From Isoptericola sp. BMS4 (GTDB taxonomy: Bacteria; Actinomycetota; Actinomycetes; Actinomycetales; Cellulomonadaceae), in NCBI RefSeq assembly GCF_011634835.1, contig NZ_SIRP01000001.1, positions 1,748,780-1,812,779 of the forward strand: a stretch of 64,000 bases of DNA, in the 5' to 3' direction. Below, piece after piece: positions 17,404-26,084 of this stretch (position 1 is its first letter; each line of letters starts with the position of its first letter). The position numbers and the translations under genes are program-made. A model generated the notes under the pieces. That model was not told where the DNA came from. It ran no database searches and saw only the letters and a program-made list of their open reading frames with translations.

Positions 17404-18690
17404 GTGGAGCGGCCCGCCCCCCGGCACGCGACGACGGCCACCGCGCACCGCGCGGTGCGCGTCGTGGCGCTCGTCGTGACGGCCGTCGTCGTGCTCCTGG
17501 GGGTCGGCATGGCCGCGACGTTCCTCGACCTGCGCTCGCAGATCCAGGTGTCCGACGTCGACACGTTGCTCGGCGACGACCGCGAGCGGCCGCCCGCCGT
17601 CGCCGAGGAGCAGGACCCGAGCGACCCGTTCGCCGGGCAGGCCCTGAACATCCTCGTCATGGGGACGGACTTCCGCGACGACGCCAACGCCGAGATCGCC
17701 GGCGAGGGGGACGAGTTCCACTCGGACACCACCCTGCTGGTGCACGTCTCGGGCGACCGCAGCCGCATCGAGGCCGTGTCCATCCCGCGCGACTCCCTCG
17801 TCGACATCCCCGCGTGTCCGCTGCCCGGGGGCGGCGAGACCGAGGCGCGGTCGGGCGCGATGTTCAACTCGGCCTTCGCGCTCGGCGGGGGCCCGGACAA
17901 GGACGTCACCGGCGCCGCGGCCTGCACCATCCGCACCGTCGAGGCCCTCACGGGCGTGCGCGTCACCCACCACATGGTCGTCGAGATGACCGGCGTGATC
18001 GGGGTCGTCGACGCCATCGGCGGCGTGACCATGTGCCTGCCCGAGCCCGTCGTCGGCCGCAAGGTCGACCTCGACCTCGAGGCCGGCAAGCAGCGCCTCG
18101 ACGGCTACACGGCCATCAACTTCCTGCGCGCCCGCCAGGGCGAGGGCATGGGCCTGGAGATCGGCAGCGACCTCAAGCGCATCGAGCGCCAGCAGGCGTT
18201 CTTCGACGCCGCGCTGCGCGAGATCCTGGCGCAGAACGTCATCACCGACTCGCCGCGCCTGTACCGGATGGTGCGGGAGATCCTCGGGTCGATCTCCACC
18301 GGCCCGGAGCTCGCCAGCCCGACGGCGCTCGCCGGCCTGGCGTGGAGCGTGCGGGACATCGACCCGCGGCGGATCGTGTTCACCTCGGTGCCGGTCGTCG
18401 CGGCGCCCAGCGACCCCAACCGGGTGGTGTGGACCGACGAGGCCGACGCCGTCTGGGAGCGGATCCGTGCCGACGAGGCGCCTCCCGGCACGGCCGTCGA
18501 GGCGTCCGGCGGAGAGACCGGCGGCTCCGGAGGGACCGAGGACGGCGAGGGCTCGGACGGCGAGGAGGCCGACGTCACCCCGGTCGAGGACGACGACCCC
18601 GGCGCGTCCGACCCGTCCACGAGCCCCTCGGACGGCACGTCGCCGAGCCCCTCGTCCAGCCCGTCCGTGCTGCCCGGGGTGTGCGCCTGA
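17404..18690 (+). CDS. LytR-CpsA-Psr (LCP) family cell-wall glycopolymer ligase
   Basis: This 428-residue protein has one N-terminal membrane anchor (residues 19-40, VVALVVTAVVVLLGVGM) and an extracellular LCP domain: LNILVMGTDFRDD near 80, HSDTTLLVHV near 105, AVSIPRDSLVDIP near 124 and the IGGVTMCLPEPV and GYTAINFLRARQGEGM motifs. LCP enzymes attach teichoic acids, arabinogalactan or other polymers to peptidoglycan from lipid carriers. The last ~75 residues are a Gly/Glu/Asp/Ser-rich tail. The GTG follows TAGGGT (17392-17397) by six bases. Downstream is a convergent LysR gene. Confidence 0.93.
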   Translation: MERPAPRHATTATAHRAVRVVALVVTAVVVLLGVGMAATFLDLRSQIQVSDVDTLLGDDRERPPAVAEEQDPSDPFAGQALNILVMGTDFRDDANAEIAGEGDEFHSDTTLLVHVSGDRSRIEAVSIPRDSLVDIPACPLPGGGETEARSGAMFNSAFALGGGPDKDVTGAAACTIRTVEALTGVRVTHHMVVEMTGVIGVVDAIGGVTMCLPEPVVGRKVDLDLEAGKQRLDGYTAINFLRARQGEGMGLEIGSDLKRIERQQAFFDAALREILAQNVITDSPRLYRMVREILGSISTGPELASPTALAGLAWSVRDIDPRRIVFTSVPVVAAPSDPNRVVWTDEADAVWERIRADEAPPGTAVEASGGETGGSGGTEDGEGSDGEEADVTPVEDDDPGASDPSTSPSDGTSPSPSSSPSVLPGVCA

Positions 18691-18711
18691 GCGCCGTCCG
18701 GCGCCGTCGGG

Positions 18712-19650
18712 TCAGTGGCCCGGCACCGGGGGCAGCGCCCGCGCGGCCGCGGTGACCAGGGCGTCGGCCACGCGGTCGAGCACCTCCGAGCGCAGCTTCC
18801 ACTGCTGCAGGTAGATCGGGACGTCGACCACGGCGTCGTCGTCGAGCATGCGGACCTCGTCACCGCCGTCGCCGGAGCGACCGCCGTCCAGCAGGCCGAA
18901 GCGGGCGCCGGGGCGCGGCAGCGGCCCCCACATGCCCCACCCGAGGCCGCGGCGGATCGCGTCCAGGAACTCGGACGTGCTCGGCACGTGGTGCCGCGGC
19001 GGCCGCGGGACGGGCACCCCCGCCGCGGCCGCTCGCGCGCGCAGCCAGCCGTCCTGCAGGTCGTCGGCCCGGTTGAACACGACCATCGGGGCCCGGCCCA
19101 GGGCGTCGGGCGTGGGCCCGTCGGGGAACCATCGCTCCATCACGGACGGCGCGGCGGCCGGGCGGTAGCGCGTGACGCCCAGCGGCACCGAGGTGCACCC
19201 CTGCACGGGCTCGCGCTGCGAGGTGACGGCCGCCATCACGACCCCCGTCGGCAGCAGGTCCACCGTGCGGTCCTGGTCCTCGCGGTACAGGTCGAAGCAC
19301 ACGCCGTCCACGGACTCCAGCGCCGGCATCACCCACGTGGCCAGTGAGTCCGCGTTCACGGCGAGCGGGACGGTGACCGGCCCCGGCCCGCCGGGGTCGC
19401 CGAGCTCTCGCGCGGCCTCCGCGCCGAGCAGCTCCACCTGCCGGGCCAGCCGCAGCAGGGTGCGCCCCGGTGCGGTCGGGGAGGCCGGGCGGGTGCGGCG
19501 CACCAGCACGCCGCCCGCCGCGCTCTCCAGCGCACGGATGCGCTGGCTCACCGCCGACGGCGTCACGTGCAGCGCCCGGGCGGCCCCCTCGAACGATCCC
19601 TCGGTGAGCACGGCCGCCAGCGCCTCGAGCTGACCGGAGTCCCATCGCAT
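18712..19650 (-). CDS. lysG: LysR family regulator, LysG/ArgP type
   Basis: This 312-residue protein has an N-terminal winged helix (LEALAAVLTEGSFEGAARAL then VTPSAVSQRIRALES) typical of LysG/ArgP. The C-terminal effector-binding domain keeps VPLAVNADSLATWVMPAL, the ArgP-type amino-acid pocket segment. It is divergently placed to lysE over 74 bases. By analogy with Corynebacterium LysG it should activate lysE when Lys, Arg or His accumulates. The intergenic stretch carries an imperfect repeat, ACCTGAAGTATGG then CTTCATCAGGT (19651-19674), that could be part of its binding site. Confidence 0.92.
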   Translation of the reverse strand: MRWDSGQLEALAAVLTEGSFEGAARALHVTPSAVSQRIRALESAAGGVLVRRTRPASPTAPGRTLLRLARQVELLGAEAARELGDPGGPGPVTVPLAVNADSLATWVMPALESVDGVCFDLYREDQDRTVDLLPTGVVMAAVTSQREPVQGCTSVPLGVTRYRPAAAPSVMERWFPDGPTPDALGRAPMVVFNRADDLQDGWLRARAAAAGVPVPRPPRHHVPSTSEFLDAIRRGLGWGMWGPLPRPGARFGLLDGGRSGDGGDEVRMLDDDAVVDVPIYLQQWKLRSEVLDRVADALVTAAARALPPVPGH

Positions 19651-19724
19651 ACCTGAAGTATGGCTTCATCAGGTGAAGGAAGAACAGATGGACTTGATCA
19701 TCGTGGCCTGCCTACCGTCGCCGG

Positions 19725-20345
19725 GTGCTCACCCTGCTGGCCGGCCTCGGCTTCGGACTGTCCCTCATCGTCGCGATCGGCGCGCAGAACGCCTTCGTCC
19801 TGCGCGCCGGCGTGCGCCGTGAGCACGTCGGCGCCGTCGTGGCCGTGTGCGCGGCCTCCGACGTCCTGCTGTACACCGCGGGTACCGGCGGACTCGGGGC
19901 GCTCGTGCTGCGGCACCCGGGCTTCGTCGAGGTCGCCCGGTGGGCGGGCGCCGCCGTCGTCCTCGGCTACGGGGCGCTCGCGGCCCGCCGGGCGTGGCGC
20001 GGCGAGGAGGAGTCGCTGCACGCGGCGCCCGACGGCGCGGTGGCCGACGCCGGACGCCGGCTGCGGCCCGTGCTGCTCACGGCGCTCGCGATCACCTGGC
20101 TGAACCCGCACGTCTACCTGGACACGATCGTGCTGCAGGGCTCCGTGGCGGCCTCGTACGGCGATGCGCGCTGGTGGTTCACGGCCGGTGCCGCGGCGTC
20201 GAGCGTGCTGTTCTTCGCCGCCCTGGGCCACGGCGCCCGCCTGCTCGCCCCCGTGCTCGCGCGGCCAGGGGCGTGGCGGGTCGTCGACGCCGTGGTCGCG
20301 GCGATCATGGTCGCCGTCGCGGTCTCCCTGGTCGCCGGGGCGTAG
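19725..20345 (+). CDS. lysE: LysE family amino-acid exporter
   Basis: This 206-residue, six-TM protein begins LLAGLGFGLSLIVAIGAQNAFVL, the LysE signature with GAQN. A second family motif, LTALAITWLNPHVYLDT, lies near residue 120. It exports basic amino acids and stops toxic build-up when peptides are consumed. The GTG follows a -10 box TACCGT (19713-19718) by six bases, so the mRNA is probably leaderless and regulated by the divergent LysG. Confidence 0.94.
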   Translation: MLTLLAGLGFGLSLIVAIGAQNAFVLRAGVRREHVGAVVAVCAASDVLLYTAGTGGLGALVLRHPGFVEVARWAGAAVVLGYGALAARRAWRGEEESLHAAPDGAVADAGRRLRPVLLTALAITWLNPHVYLDTIVLQGSVAASYGDARWWFTAGAAASSVLFFAALGHGARLLAPVLARPGAWRVVDAVVAAIMVAVAVSLVAGA

Positions 20346-21590
20346 TCAGCGGGCGGCGCGGGCGAGGCCCGCGAGGCGGTCGACGGCGTCGCGCAGCACC
20401 GGCTCGCGCTTGACGAACGTGAAGCGCAGGTGGGCCGCCGTGGCCTCGGCGGCGGCCGACCCGGAGCGGCAGAACGCGGACACCGGGACGGCGACGACCC
20501 CCGCCAGGTCGGGCAGCCGCAGGCACAGCTCGTGCCCGGCGCCCGGTCCCGCGGCCACGCCGGCCCGGTCGAGGAGCGGCGTCGCGTCCGCGACGACGAA
20601 GTACGTGCCCTGCGGCACCGTGATGTCGAAGCCGGCCGCGGTGAGCCCCTCGCACAGCAGGTCGCGCCGGGCCGCGAGCGAGGCGGCCAGCGCGCGCGGC
20701 GCCTCGTCGTCGGCCAGGGCGCCGGCGATGGCGGCCTGGAACGGCGGGCCGGAGCTGTAGGTGAGGAACTGCTTGACGGTCCGCACCGCCGTGACCAGGT
20801 CGGCCGGCCCGTGCAGCCAGCCGACCTTCCAGCCCGTGAGGCTGAACGTCTTGCCGGCGGAGGACACCGTGAGAGTGCGCCCCGCCATCCCCGGCAGCGT
20901 GGCGAGCGGCACGTGGGCGGCGCCGTCGTACGTCAGGTGCTCGTACACCTCGTCGGTGAGCACGATCGCGTCCGCGTCGCGCGCGACGGCGGCGACCTGC
21001 TCCAGCTCCGCGGGCTCCAGGACGGTGCCTGTCGGGTTGTGCGGGGTGTTGACGACGATCATCCGGGTGCGGGGCGTGACGGCCGCGCGCAGGGCGTCGG
21101 CGTCGAGCCGGAACCCGTCCGTCGTGAGCGGTACGGGCACGTGCGTCGCGCCGGCCATGGCGATGCTCGCGGCGTGCGAGTCGTAGAACGGCTCGAGCGT
21201 GACCACCTCGTCGCCCGGCCCCGTCAGCGCGAGGATCGATGCGGCCAGCGCCTCCGTGGCCCCCGTGGTGACGAGCACCTGCGTGGCCGGGTCGACCTCC
21301 AGGCCGTAGTGCCGGCGCTGGTGGTCGGCGACGGCGGCCCGCAGCTCCGGCAGCCCGTCGCCCGGCGCGTACTGGTTGCGGCCCGCGTCGATCGCGTCCT
21401 TCGCCGCCTGCCGGACGGCGTCCGGCCCGTCGACGTCGGGGAACCCCTGACCGAGGTTGATCGCGCCGGCCCGGTTCGCGAGCACCGTCATCTCGGCGAA
21501 GATCGTCTGGGCGACGGAGCCGTCCGCCGCGAGCAGGCCGGTCGCGGCCGCCACGTCGCGCCAGCGTCCGGGCGGGGGTGAGTCGGGCAT
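20346..21590 (-). CDS. PLP-dependent class I/II aminotransferase
   Basis: This 414-residue protein is a fold-type I aminotransferase: NLGQGFPDVDGPDAV near residue 44, NPTGTVLEPAELEQVAA near 180, TDEVYEHLTYDG near 210 and the PLP lysine in SSAGKTFSLTGWKVGW near 245. The sequence pattern fits the N-succinyldiaminopimelate / methionine / kynurenine aminotransferase subgroup; sequence alone does not choose between them. The ATG at 21590 follows the -10 box TAGGGT (21603-21598) by seven bases. It converges with lysE, with the two stops adjacent. Confidence 0.9.
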   Translation of the reverse strand: MPDSPPPGRWRDVAAATGLLAADGSVAQTIFAEMTVLANRAGAINLGQGFPDVDGPDAVRQAAKDAIDAGRNQYAPGDGLPELRAAVADHQRRHYGLEVDPATQVLVTTGATEALAASILALTGPGDEVVTLEPFYDSHAASIAMAGATHVPVPLTTDGFRLDADALRAAVTPRTRMIVVNTPHNPTGTVLEPAELEQVAAVARDADAIVLTDEVYEHLTYDGAAHVPLATLPGMAGRTLTVSSAGKTFSLTGWKVGWLHGPADLVTAVRTVKQFLTYSSGPPFQAAIAGALADDEAPRALAASLAARRDLLCEGLTAAGFDITVPQGTYFVVADATPLLDRAGVAAGPGAGHELCLRLPDLAGVVAVPVSAFCRSGSAAAEATAAHLRFTFVKREPVLRDAVDRLAGLARAAR

Positions 21591-21707
21591 GGCGACGACC
21601 CTAGCGGTGGGGGCCGACGAGCGCGTCGTCCACAGGCCCGCAACGGCCGGACCTCCCGATGTCCTACGCTGGCGGCGCCCGACCGGGCACGCCGTGAGGA
21701 CGCGACG

Positions 21708-22988
21708 ATGACGACAGGGGGACATGTGCCGGCCGAGACGTTGGCGAGCCGCGACGCCACCGCGATCCTCGAGCAGGAGGTCCGGGAGCTCGTGCGCCGG
21801 CGGGGCCTCGACCCCGTCCGCGACCGGGCGGGCCTGGAACGGCTCGTCGCCGAGGCCGCCGCCGACTACGACGAGCGCGCGACCCTCGGCGTGGTCCCCG
21901 CCCTGGACGACCCGTCGGACGCCGCCCGGACCGTCGCCGACGCCCTCGGCGGGCTCGGCCCGCTGCAGCGCTACCTCGACGACCCCGAGGTCGAGGAGGT
22001 CTGGATCAACGGCCCCGCGCAGGTGTTCGTCGCCCGCCGCGGCGTGCCGGAGCTCACCACCACGATCCTCACCGACGCCCAGGTGCGCGACCTCGTCGAG
22101 CGCATGCTCAAGTCCAGCGGGCGCCGGCTCGACCTCAGCAGCCCGTTCGTCGACGCGTCCCTGCCCGGCGGCGAGCGCCTCCACGTCGTCATCCCGGACA
22201 TCACGCGTCGCCACCTGGCGGTGAACATCCGCAAGCACCTGGTGCGCGCCCACCACCTGGACCACCTCGTCCGGCTCGGGTCGCTCACGCCGCACGCCGC
22301 GGCGTTCCTCGACGCCTCCGTGCGGGCCGGGCTCAACGTCCTCGTCTCCGGGGCGACGCAGGCCGGCAAGACCACGATGCTCAACGCCCTCGCCGGGTCC
22401 ATCCCCGTCGGCCAGCGCATCATCTCCGCGGAGGAGGTCTTCGAGATCAGGCTGTCGGCGCGCGACCACGTGGCCATGCAGTGCCGGCAGGCCAGCCTCG
22501 AGGGCACCGGCGAGATCCCGCTGCGGCGGTTGGTCAAGGAGGCGCTGCGGATGCGGCCCGACCGCATCGTCATCGGGGAGGTGCGCGAGGCGGAGAGCTT
22601 CGACATGCTCGTCGCGCTCAACGCCGGCATCCCCGGGATGTGCACCATCCACGCCAACTCGGCGCGGGAGGCGGTCACGAAGATGTGCACGCTGCCGCTG
22701 CTCGCGGGGGAGAACGTCTCGGACCGCTTCGTGGTGCCCACCGTGGCCTCCGCGATCGACCTCGTGGTGCACCTGGACATGGCCGCGGACGGCAGCCGGG
22801 GCGTCCGGGAGATCGTCGCCGTCACCGGCCGCGTCGAGGGCGACCGTGTGGAGACCGCCGGCCTGTTCCACCGCACCGGGATCGACCAGGGCTCCGAGCT
22901 CGTGCGGGGCGACGGGTTTCCGCCCGGCGAGGAGCGCTACGCCCGTGCCGGCGTCGACGTGCGGGCGCTGCTCGCCGGGACGCGCTGA
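21708..22988 (+). CDS. tadA: TadA/CpaF family secretion ATPase
   Basis: This 426-residue hexameric ATPase has the Walker A segment VSGATQAGKTTMLNALAG near residue 213 (GATQAGKT), the aspartate-box region ISAEEVFEIRL and the Walker B/His-box part MRPDRIVIGEVREAESFDML then TIHANSAREAV. It powers assembly of Flp/Tad pili on the inner face of the membrane. It heads the operon tadA-tadB-tadC-small protein-tadE-tadE. A -10 box TACGCT near 21665 and a GTGAGGA ribosome site precede it. The CpaE/TadZ-like gene often found upstream in actinobacteria is missing. Confidence 0.93.
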   Translation: MTTGGHVPAETLASRDATAILEQEVRELVRRRGLDPVRDRAGLERLVAEAAADYDERATLGVVPALDDPSDAARTVADALGGLGPLQRYLDDPEVEEVWINGPAQVFVARRGVPELTTTILTDAQVRDLVERMLKSSGRRLDLSSPFVDASLPGGERLHVVIPDITRRHLAVNIRKHLVRAHHLDHLVRLGSLTPHAAAFLDASVRAGLNVLVSGATQAGKTTMLNALAGSIPVGQRIISAEEVFEIRLSARDHVAMQCRQASLEGTGEIPLRRLVKEALRMRPDRIVIGEVREAESFDMLVALNAGIPGMCTIHANSAREAVTKMCTLPLLAGENVSDRFVVPTVASAIDLVVHLDMAADGSRGVREIVAVTGRVEGDRVETAGLFHRTGIDQGSELVRGDGFPPGEERYARAGVDVRALLAGTR

Positions 22989-22998
22989 GGGGGAGGGC

Positions 22999-23856
22999 GT
23001 GGGAGTCGTCGTCGGTCTGCTGCTCGGCGCCGGGCTGCTGTGCGTGTGGTGGTCGTGCTGGGAGCCCGCGCCGCCGGCGCCGCGCCGCCCGGGGCGCAGC
23101 GCGGCCGTGCAGGACCTGCTCGTCCAGGCGGGCGCCGGGTCGGTGACGCCGCGGGCGCTGTGGGCCCTCAGCGCGGCCGCCGGGGGCGTCGTGTTCCTCG
23201 CCTGCCTCGCCCTCACCCGGTCGCCCGCCATCGCCGTCTGCTTCGCCGCGATGGCGGCGCTCGCCCCGGAGGTGCTCGTGCGCGCCCGGGCGCGCCGGCG
23301 GCGCCGCGACCTGCGCGAGGTCTGGCCGGAGGTCGTCGACCATCTCGCCTCCGGCGTGCGCGCCGGCCTGTCGCTGCCCGAGGCGGTCGCCCAGCTCGGC
23401 GAGCGCGGGCCCGTCGAGCTGCGCGAGCCGTTCGCCCGGTTCGCGGCGGACTATCGGGCCACCGGGCGGTTCGGGGAGTGCCTCGACCTGCTCAAGGCAC
23501 GGCTCGCGGACCCCGTGGCCGACCGCATCATCGAGGCGCTGCGCCTCACCCGCGAGGTGGGCGGCACGGACCTCGGCCGGCTGCTGCGCACCCTTTCGGC
23601 GTTCCTGCGCGAGGACGCCCGCACCCGCGGCGAGCTGGAGGCGCGCCAGTCCTGGACGGTGAACGGTGCCCGGCTCGCGGCGGCCGGTCCGTGGGTGGTG
23701 CTGGGCTTCCTCGCCACGCGCCCGGAGACGGCACAGGCGTACGACTCCGCCGCCGGGGTCGCGGTGCTGGCCGTCGGCGCCGGCGTCACCGTGCTCGCCT
23801 ACCAGCTCATGCGCCGGATCGGGCGGCTGCCCGAGGAAGGCCGGGTGCTGCGATGA
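22999..23856 (+). CDS. tadB: Tad pilus assembly membrane protein TadB
   Basis: This 285-residue protein has an N-terminal membrane segment, a paired one near residues 55-85, a cytosolic type II secretion F-like domain (LREVWPEVVDHLASGVRAGL then LSLPEAVAQL) and C-terminal membrane segments. With TadC it forms the inner-membrane platform on which TadA works. The GTG at 22999 follows a GGGGGAGGG ribosome site and lies ten bases after tadA. Its stop overlaps the tadC start as ATGA. Confidence 0.9.
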   Translation: MGVVVGLLLGAGLLCVWWSCWEPAPPAPRRPGRSAAVQDLLVQAGAGSVTPRALWALSAAAGGVVFLACLALTRSPAIAVCFAAMAALAPEVLVRARARRRRRDLREVWPEVVDHLASGVRAGLSLPEAVAQLGERGPVELREPFARFAADYRATGRFGECLDLLKARLADPVADRIIEALRLTREVGGTDLGRLLRTLSAFLREDARTRGELEARQSWTVNGARLAAAGPWVVLGFLATRPETAQAYDSAAGVAVLAVGAGVTVLAYQLMRRIGRLPEEGRVLR

Positions 23857-24791
23857 GCGGCTGGTTCTCCGTGTCGGGGGCCCTGATCGGGCTGCTCGGC
23901 GGCCTCGGCGTCCTGCTCGTCGTGGCGCGCGTGCGCGCACGCCGGGTCACGCTGGACGAGCGGCTCGCGCCCTCGCTGCGCCCCCGGGACGCCACGTCGG
24001 GCCTGCTGCGCGACGCCGACGCGCACACCCCGTTCGGCGTCGTCGAGCGCCTGCTGGCGCCGTGGGTCGCCGACGCCGCCCACTGGTTCGAGCGGCTCGG
24101 GTCGCCGCGCGCCGAGCTCCGCCGGCGCCTCGACCGCGCCGGGCTGCACCAGAGCGTGGAGTCGTTCCGGGTGCGCCAGGTGGTGTGGGCCGTCGTGGGT
24201 CTCGCCGCGGGTCTCGCGTTCGCGCTGCTGCTCGCGGCGACCCGCGGCTCGACGCCCGTGCCGCTCGTCGCTCTCGTGCTGCTCTGCGGCGCCACCGGGT
24301 TCGTGCTCTGCGACCAGCAGCTGAGCCGTGCGGTGCGTCGCCGCGAGGAGCGGATGCTGGCCGAGTTCCCCACCATCGCGGAGCTGCTGGCCCTCGCCGT
24401 GACCGCGGGCGAGGGCCCGGTGCCCGCGCTCGAGCGCGTCGCCGCCACCGCCCGCGGCGAGCTGTCCGGCGAGATCACGACGATGCTGTCCGAGGTGCGG
24501 GCCGGGGCGCCCATCGCCGCCGCCCTCACGGCCATGGCGGACCGCACCGGCCTGCCGTCGCTCACGCGGTTCGCGGAGGGCGTCGCCGTCGCGCTCGAGC
24601 GCGGCACCCCGCTGGCCGAGGTGCTCCGCGCCCAGGCGCAGGACGTGCGCGAGACCGGGCGCCGGGCGCTCATGGAGGCCGGAGGGAAGAAGGAGGTCGC
24701 CATGCTCGTGCCGGTCGTCTTCCTCATCCTGCCCATCACCGTCGTGTTCGCCGTCTTCCCGTCCCTCGCCACCCTGCGGATCGACCTCTGA
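23853..24791 (+). CDS. tadC: Tad pilus assembly membrane protein TadC
   Basis: This 312-residue protein has an N-terminal TM segment (ALIGLLGGLGVLLVVARV), two central TM segments (~108-150), a T2SF domain (FPTIAELLALAVTAGEGPVP then ALERVAATARGELSGEI) and a final TM (MLVPVVFLILPITVVFAVFP). It pairs with TadB in the pilus platform. Translation is coupled to tadB through the ATGA overlap at 23853-23856. Confidence 0.9.
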   Translation: MSGWFSVSGALIGLLGGLGVLLVVARVRARRVTLDERLAPSLRPRDATSGLLRDADAHTPFGVVERLLAPWVADAAHWFERLGSPRAELRRRLDRAGLHQSVESFRVRQVVWAVVGLAAGLAFALLLAATRGSTPVPLVALVLLCGATGFVLCDQQLSRAVRRREERMLAEFPTIAELLALAVTAGEGPVPALERVAATARGELSGEITTMLSEVRAGAPIAAALTAMADRTGLPSLTRFAEGVAVALERGTPLAEVLRAQAQDVRETGRRALMEAGGKKEVAMLVPVVFLILPITVVFAVFPSLATLRIDL

Positions 24792-24844
24792 CCCACGCCC
24801 CTTCCCCGGCCGCGGCAGCGCGGCCCCGCTCGAAAGGACGCACC

Positions 24845-25072
24845 ATGCAGCACGACCCGACCGAGCCGACGGCGCCGGAGGGGCCCGCTGGCCCGCCCGC
24901 GCACCCGCCTGTGGACCGTCCCGCCGCCGACGACCCCGAGCGTGGCGACGTGCCGGGCTGGGTGCTCGTGACGTTGATGACCGCGGGCCTCGTCGTGGCG
25001 CTCTGGGCCATCGCGGGCCCGCTGCTCGAGGACGCGTTCACGCAGGCGATCTCGAGCGTCACCGGGCGGTGA
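24845..25072 (+). CDS. Small single-TM protein in the Flp pilin position
   Basis: This 75-residue protein has a Pro/Asp-rich N-terminal ~38 residues, one membrane helix (GWVLVTLMTAGLVVALWAIA) and a short C-terminal tail (LLEDAFTQAISSVTGR). Size, the single helix and the location between tadC and tadE fit the Flp pilin of actinobacterial Tad loci, but I see no classic G/XXXXEF prepilin cleavage site: the residue before the helix is DVPGW. An AAAGGA ribosome site precedes the ATG. The call as pilin is inference from context. Confidence 0.7.
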   Translation: MQHDPTEPTAPEGPAGPPAHPPVDRPAADDPERGDVPGWVLVTLMTAGLVVALWAIAGPLLEDAFTQAISSVTGR

Positions 25073-25500
25073 GCCCCCGGCGCGGAGCTGGGCCGCTCCC
25101 CGGCGGCGGCGCGCCGGCGCCCGAGGACCCGGACGGGGAGTCCGGCTCGGCGGTGGCGGAGTTCGTCATGGTGTCGGTGCTGGTGCTCGCGCTCTTCCTC
25201 GGTGTCGTGCAGGTCGCGCTGGCGCTGCACGTGCGCGCGACGGCCATCGACGCGGCGGCCGAGGGCGCTCGGCTCGCGGCGCGCGCCGACCGGGGCCTCG
25301 ACTCCGGCGCGGCACGGACCCGCGAGCTCCTCGCGGACTCGCTGGGCCGCTCGTACGCCGACGACGTCACGGCGCGGCACACGTCCTCGGACGGACTCGA
25401 CGTCGTGGAGGTCACGGTGCACGCCCCGCTGCCCGTGGTCGGGCTGCTCGGGCCCTCCGGGGTGCTGACGCTGCGCGGGCACGCGCTGGAGGAGGCATGA
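25069..25500 (+). CDS. TadE-like pseudopilin
   Basis: This 143-residue protein has the TadE pattern ESGSAVAEFVMVSVLVLALF, with Glu after the helix start, followed by RATAIDAAAEGARLAA. TadE-like proteins are minor pseudopilins or secreted products of the Tad system, processed after a G/S-x-AxAEF site. It overlaps the small protein gene by GTGA at its start and the next gene by ATGA at its end. Confidence 0.85.
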   Translation: MSPRRGAGPLPGGGAPAPEDPDGESGSAVAEFVMVSVLVLALFLGVVQVALALHVRATAIDAAAEGARLAARADRGLDSGAARTRELLADSLGRSYADDVTARHTSSDGLDVVEVTVHAPLPVVGLLGPSGVLTLRGHALEEA

Positions 25501-26048
25501 GCGTCGACCGGGCGACCCCGCCGCACGGAGGCACGCAGGACAGCCCGCTGCCCGCGACGACGGACGAGGCGACGGACCAGACGCCGGGCGACGAGACGCC
25601 GAACGAGGCCCCGGACGGCGAGGCAGGCGCGGCGCTGGTCGAGTTCCTCGGCACGGCGGTGCTGCTCCTGGTGCCGCTGGTCTACCTGGTGCTCACCCTG
25701 GCGCAGGTCCAGGCGGGGACCTTCGCGGCGGAGGGCGCCGTGCGCGAGGCGGGCCGCGCGCTCGTCACCGCCGAGGACTCGGGCACCGGCCTGGCGCGCG
25801 CCGAGGCCGCGACGGGGATCGCCCTCGCCGACCAGGGGTTCGACGACGTCCCCGCCGCCGACGTCCTCGGCGTGCGATGCTCCGCCGACCCATGCTTGTC
25901 CCCGGGCGCGAGCGTCGAGCTGCGCGCCCGCCTGGAGGTCCCGCTGCCGTTCGTCCCGGCGGCGCTGCGCGACTGGGTGCCCCTCGCCGTCCCGGTGGAG
26001 GCGAGCCAGGTGGTCACGGTCGACGAGTACGCCGTCGCACGCCCCTGA
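25497..26048 (+). CDS. Second TadE/TadG-like pseudopilin
   Basis: This 183-residue protein has a 42-residue Thr/Asp/Glu/Pro-rich leader, then EAGAALVEFLGTAVLLLVPL, the TadE-type processing site and helix, and a ~110-residue extracellular part with two Cys (VRCSADPCLSPG near residue 126) that could form a disulfide. It is the last gene of the Tad operon. A separate long TadG gene, common downstream in other actinobacteria, is not present. Confidence 0.82.
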   Translation: MSVDRATPPHGGTQDSPLPATTDEATDQTPGDETPNEAPDGEAGAALVEFLGTAVLLLVPLVYLVLTLAQVQAGTFAAEGAVREAGRALVTAEDSGTGLARAEAATGIALADQGFDDVPAADVLGVRCSADPCLSPGASVELRARLEVPLPFVPAALRDWVPLAVPVEASQVVTVDEYAVARP

Positions 26049-26084
26049 GGCCCGGCACCGGGACGCGCGGTCGCTGTGCCGTGG

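Noticed and set aside
15898..17973. Upstream extension of the SRAP frame to a 953-residue protein
   Set aside because: The SRAP catalytic Cys must be residue 2 (MCGRYA at 15897). The extension is antisense to the efflux and LCP genes.
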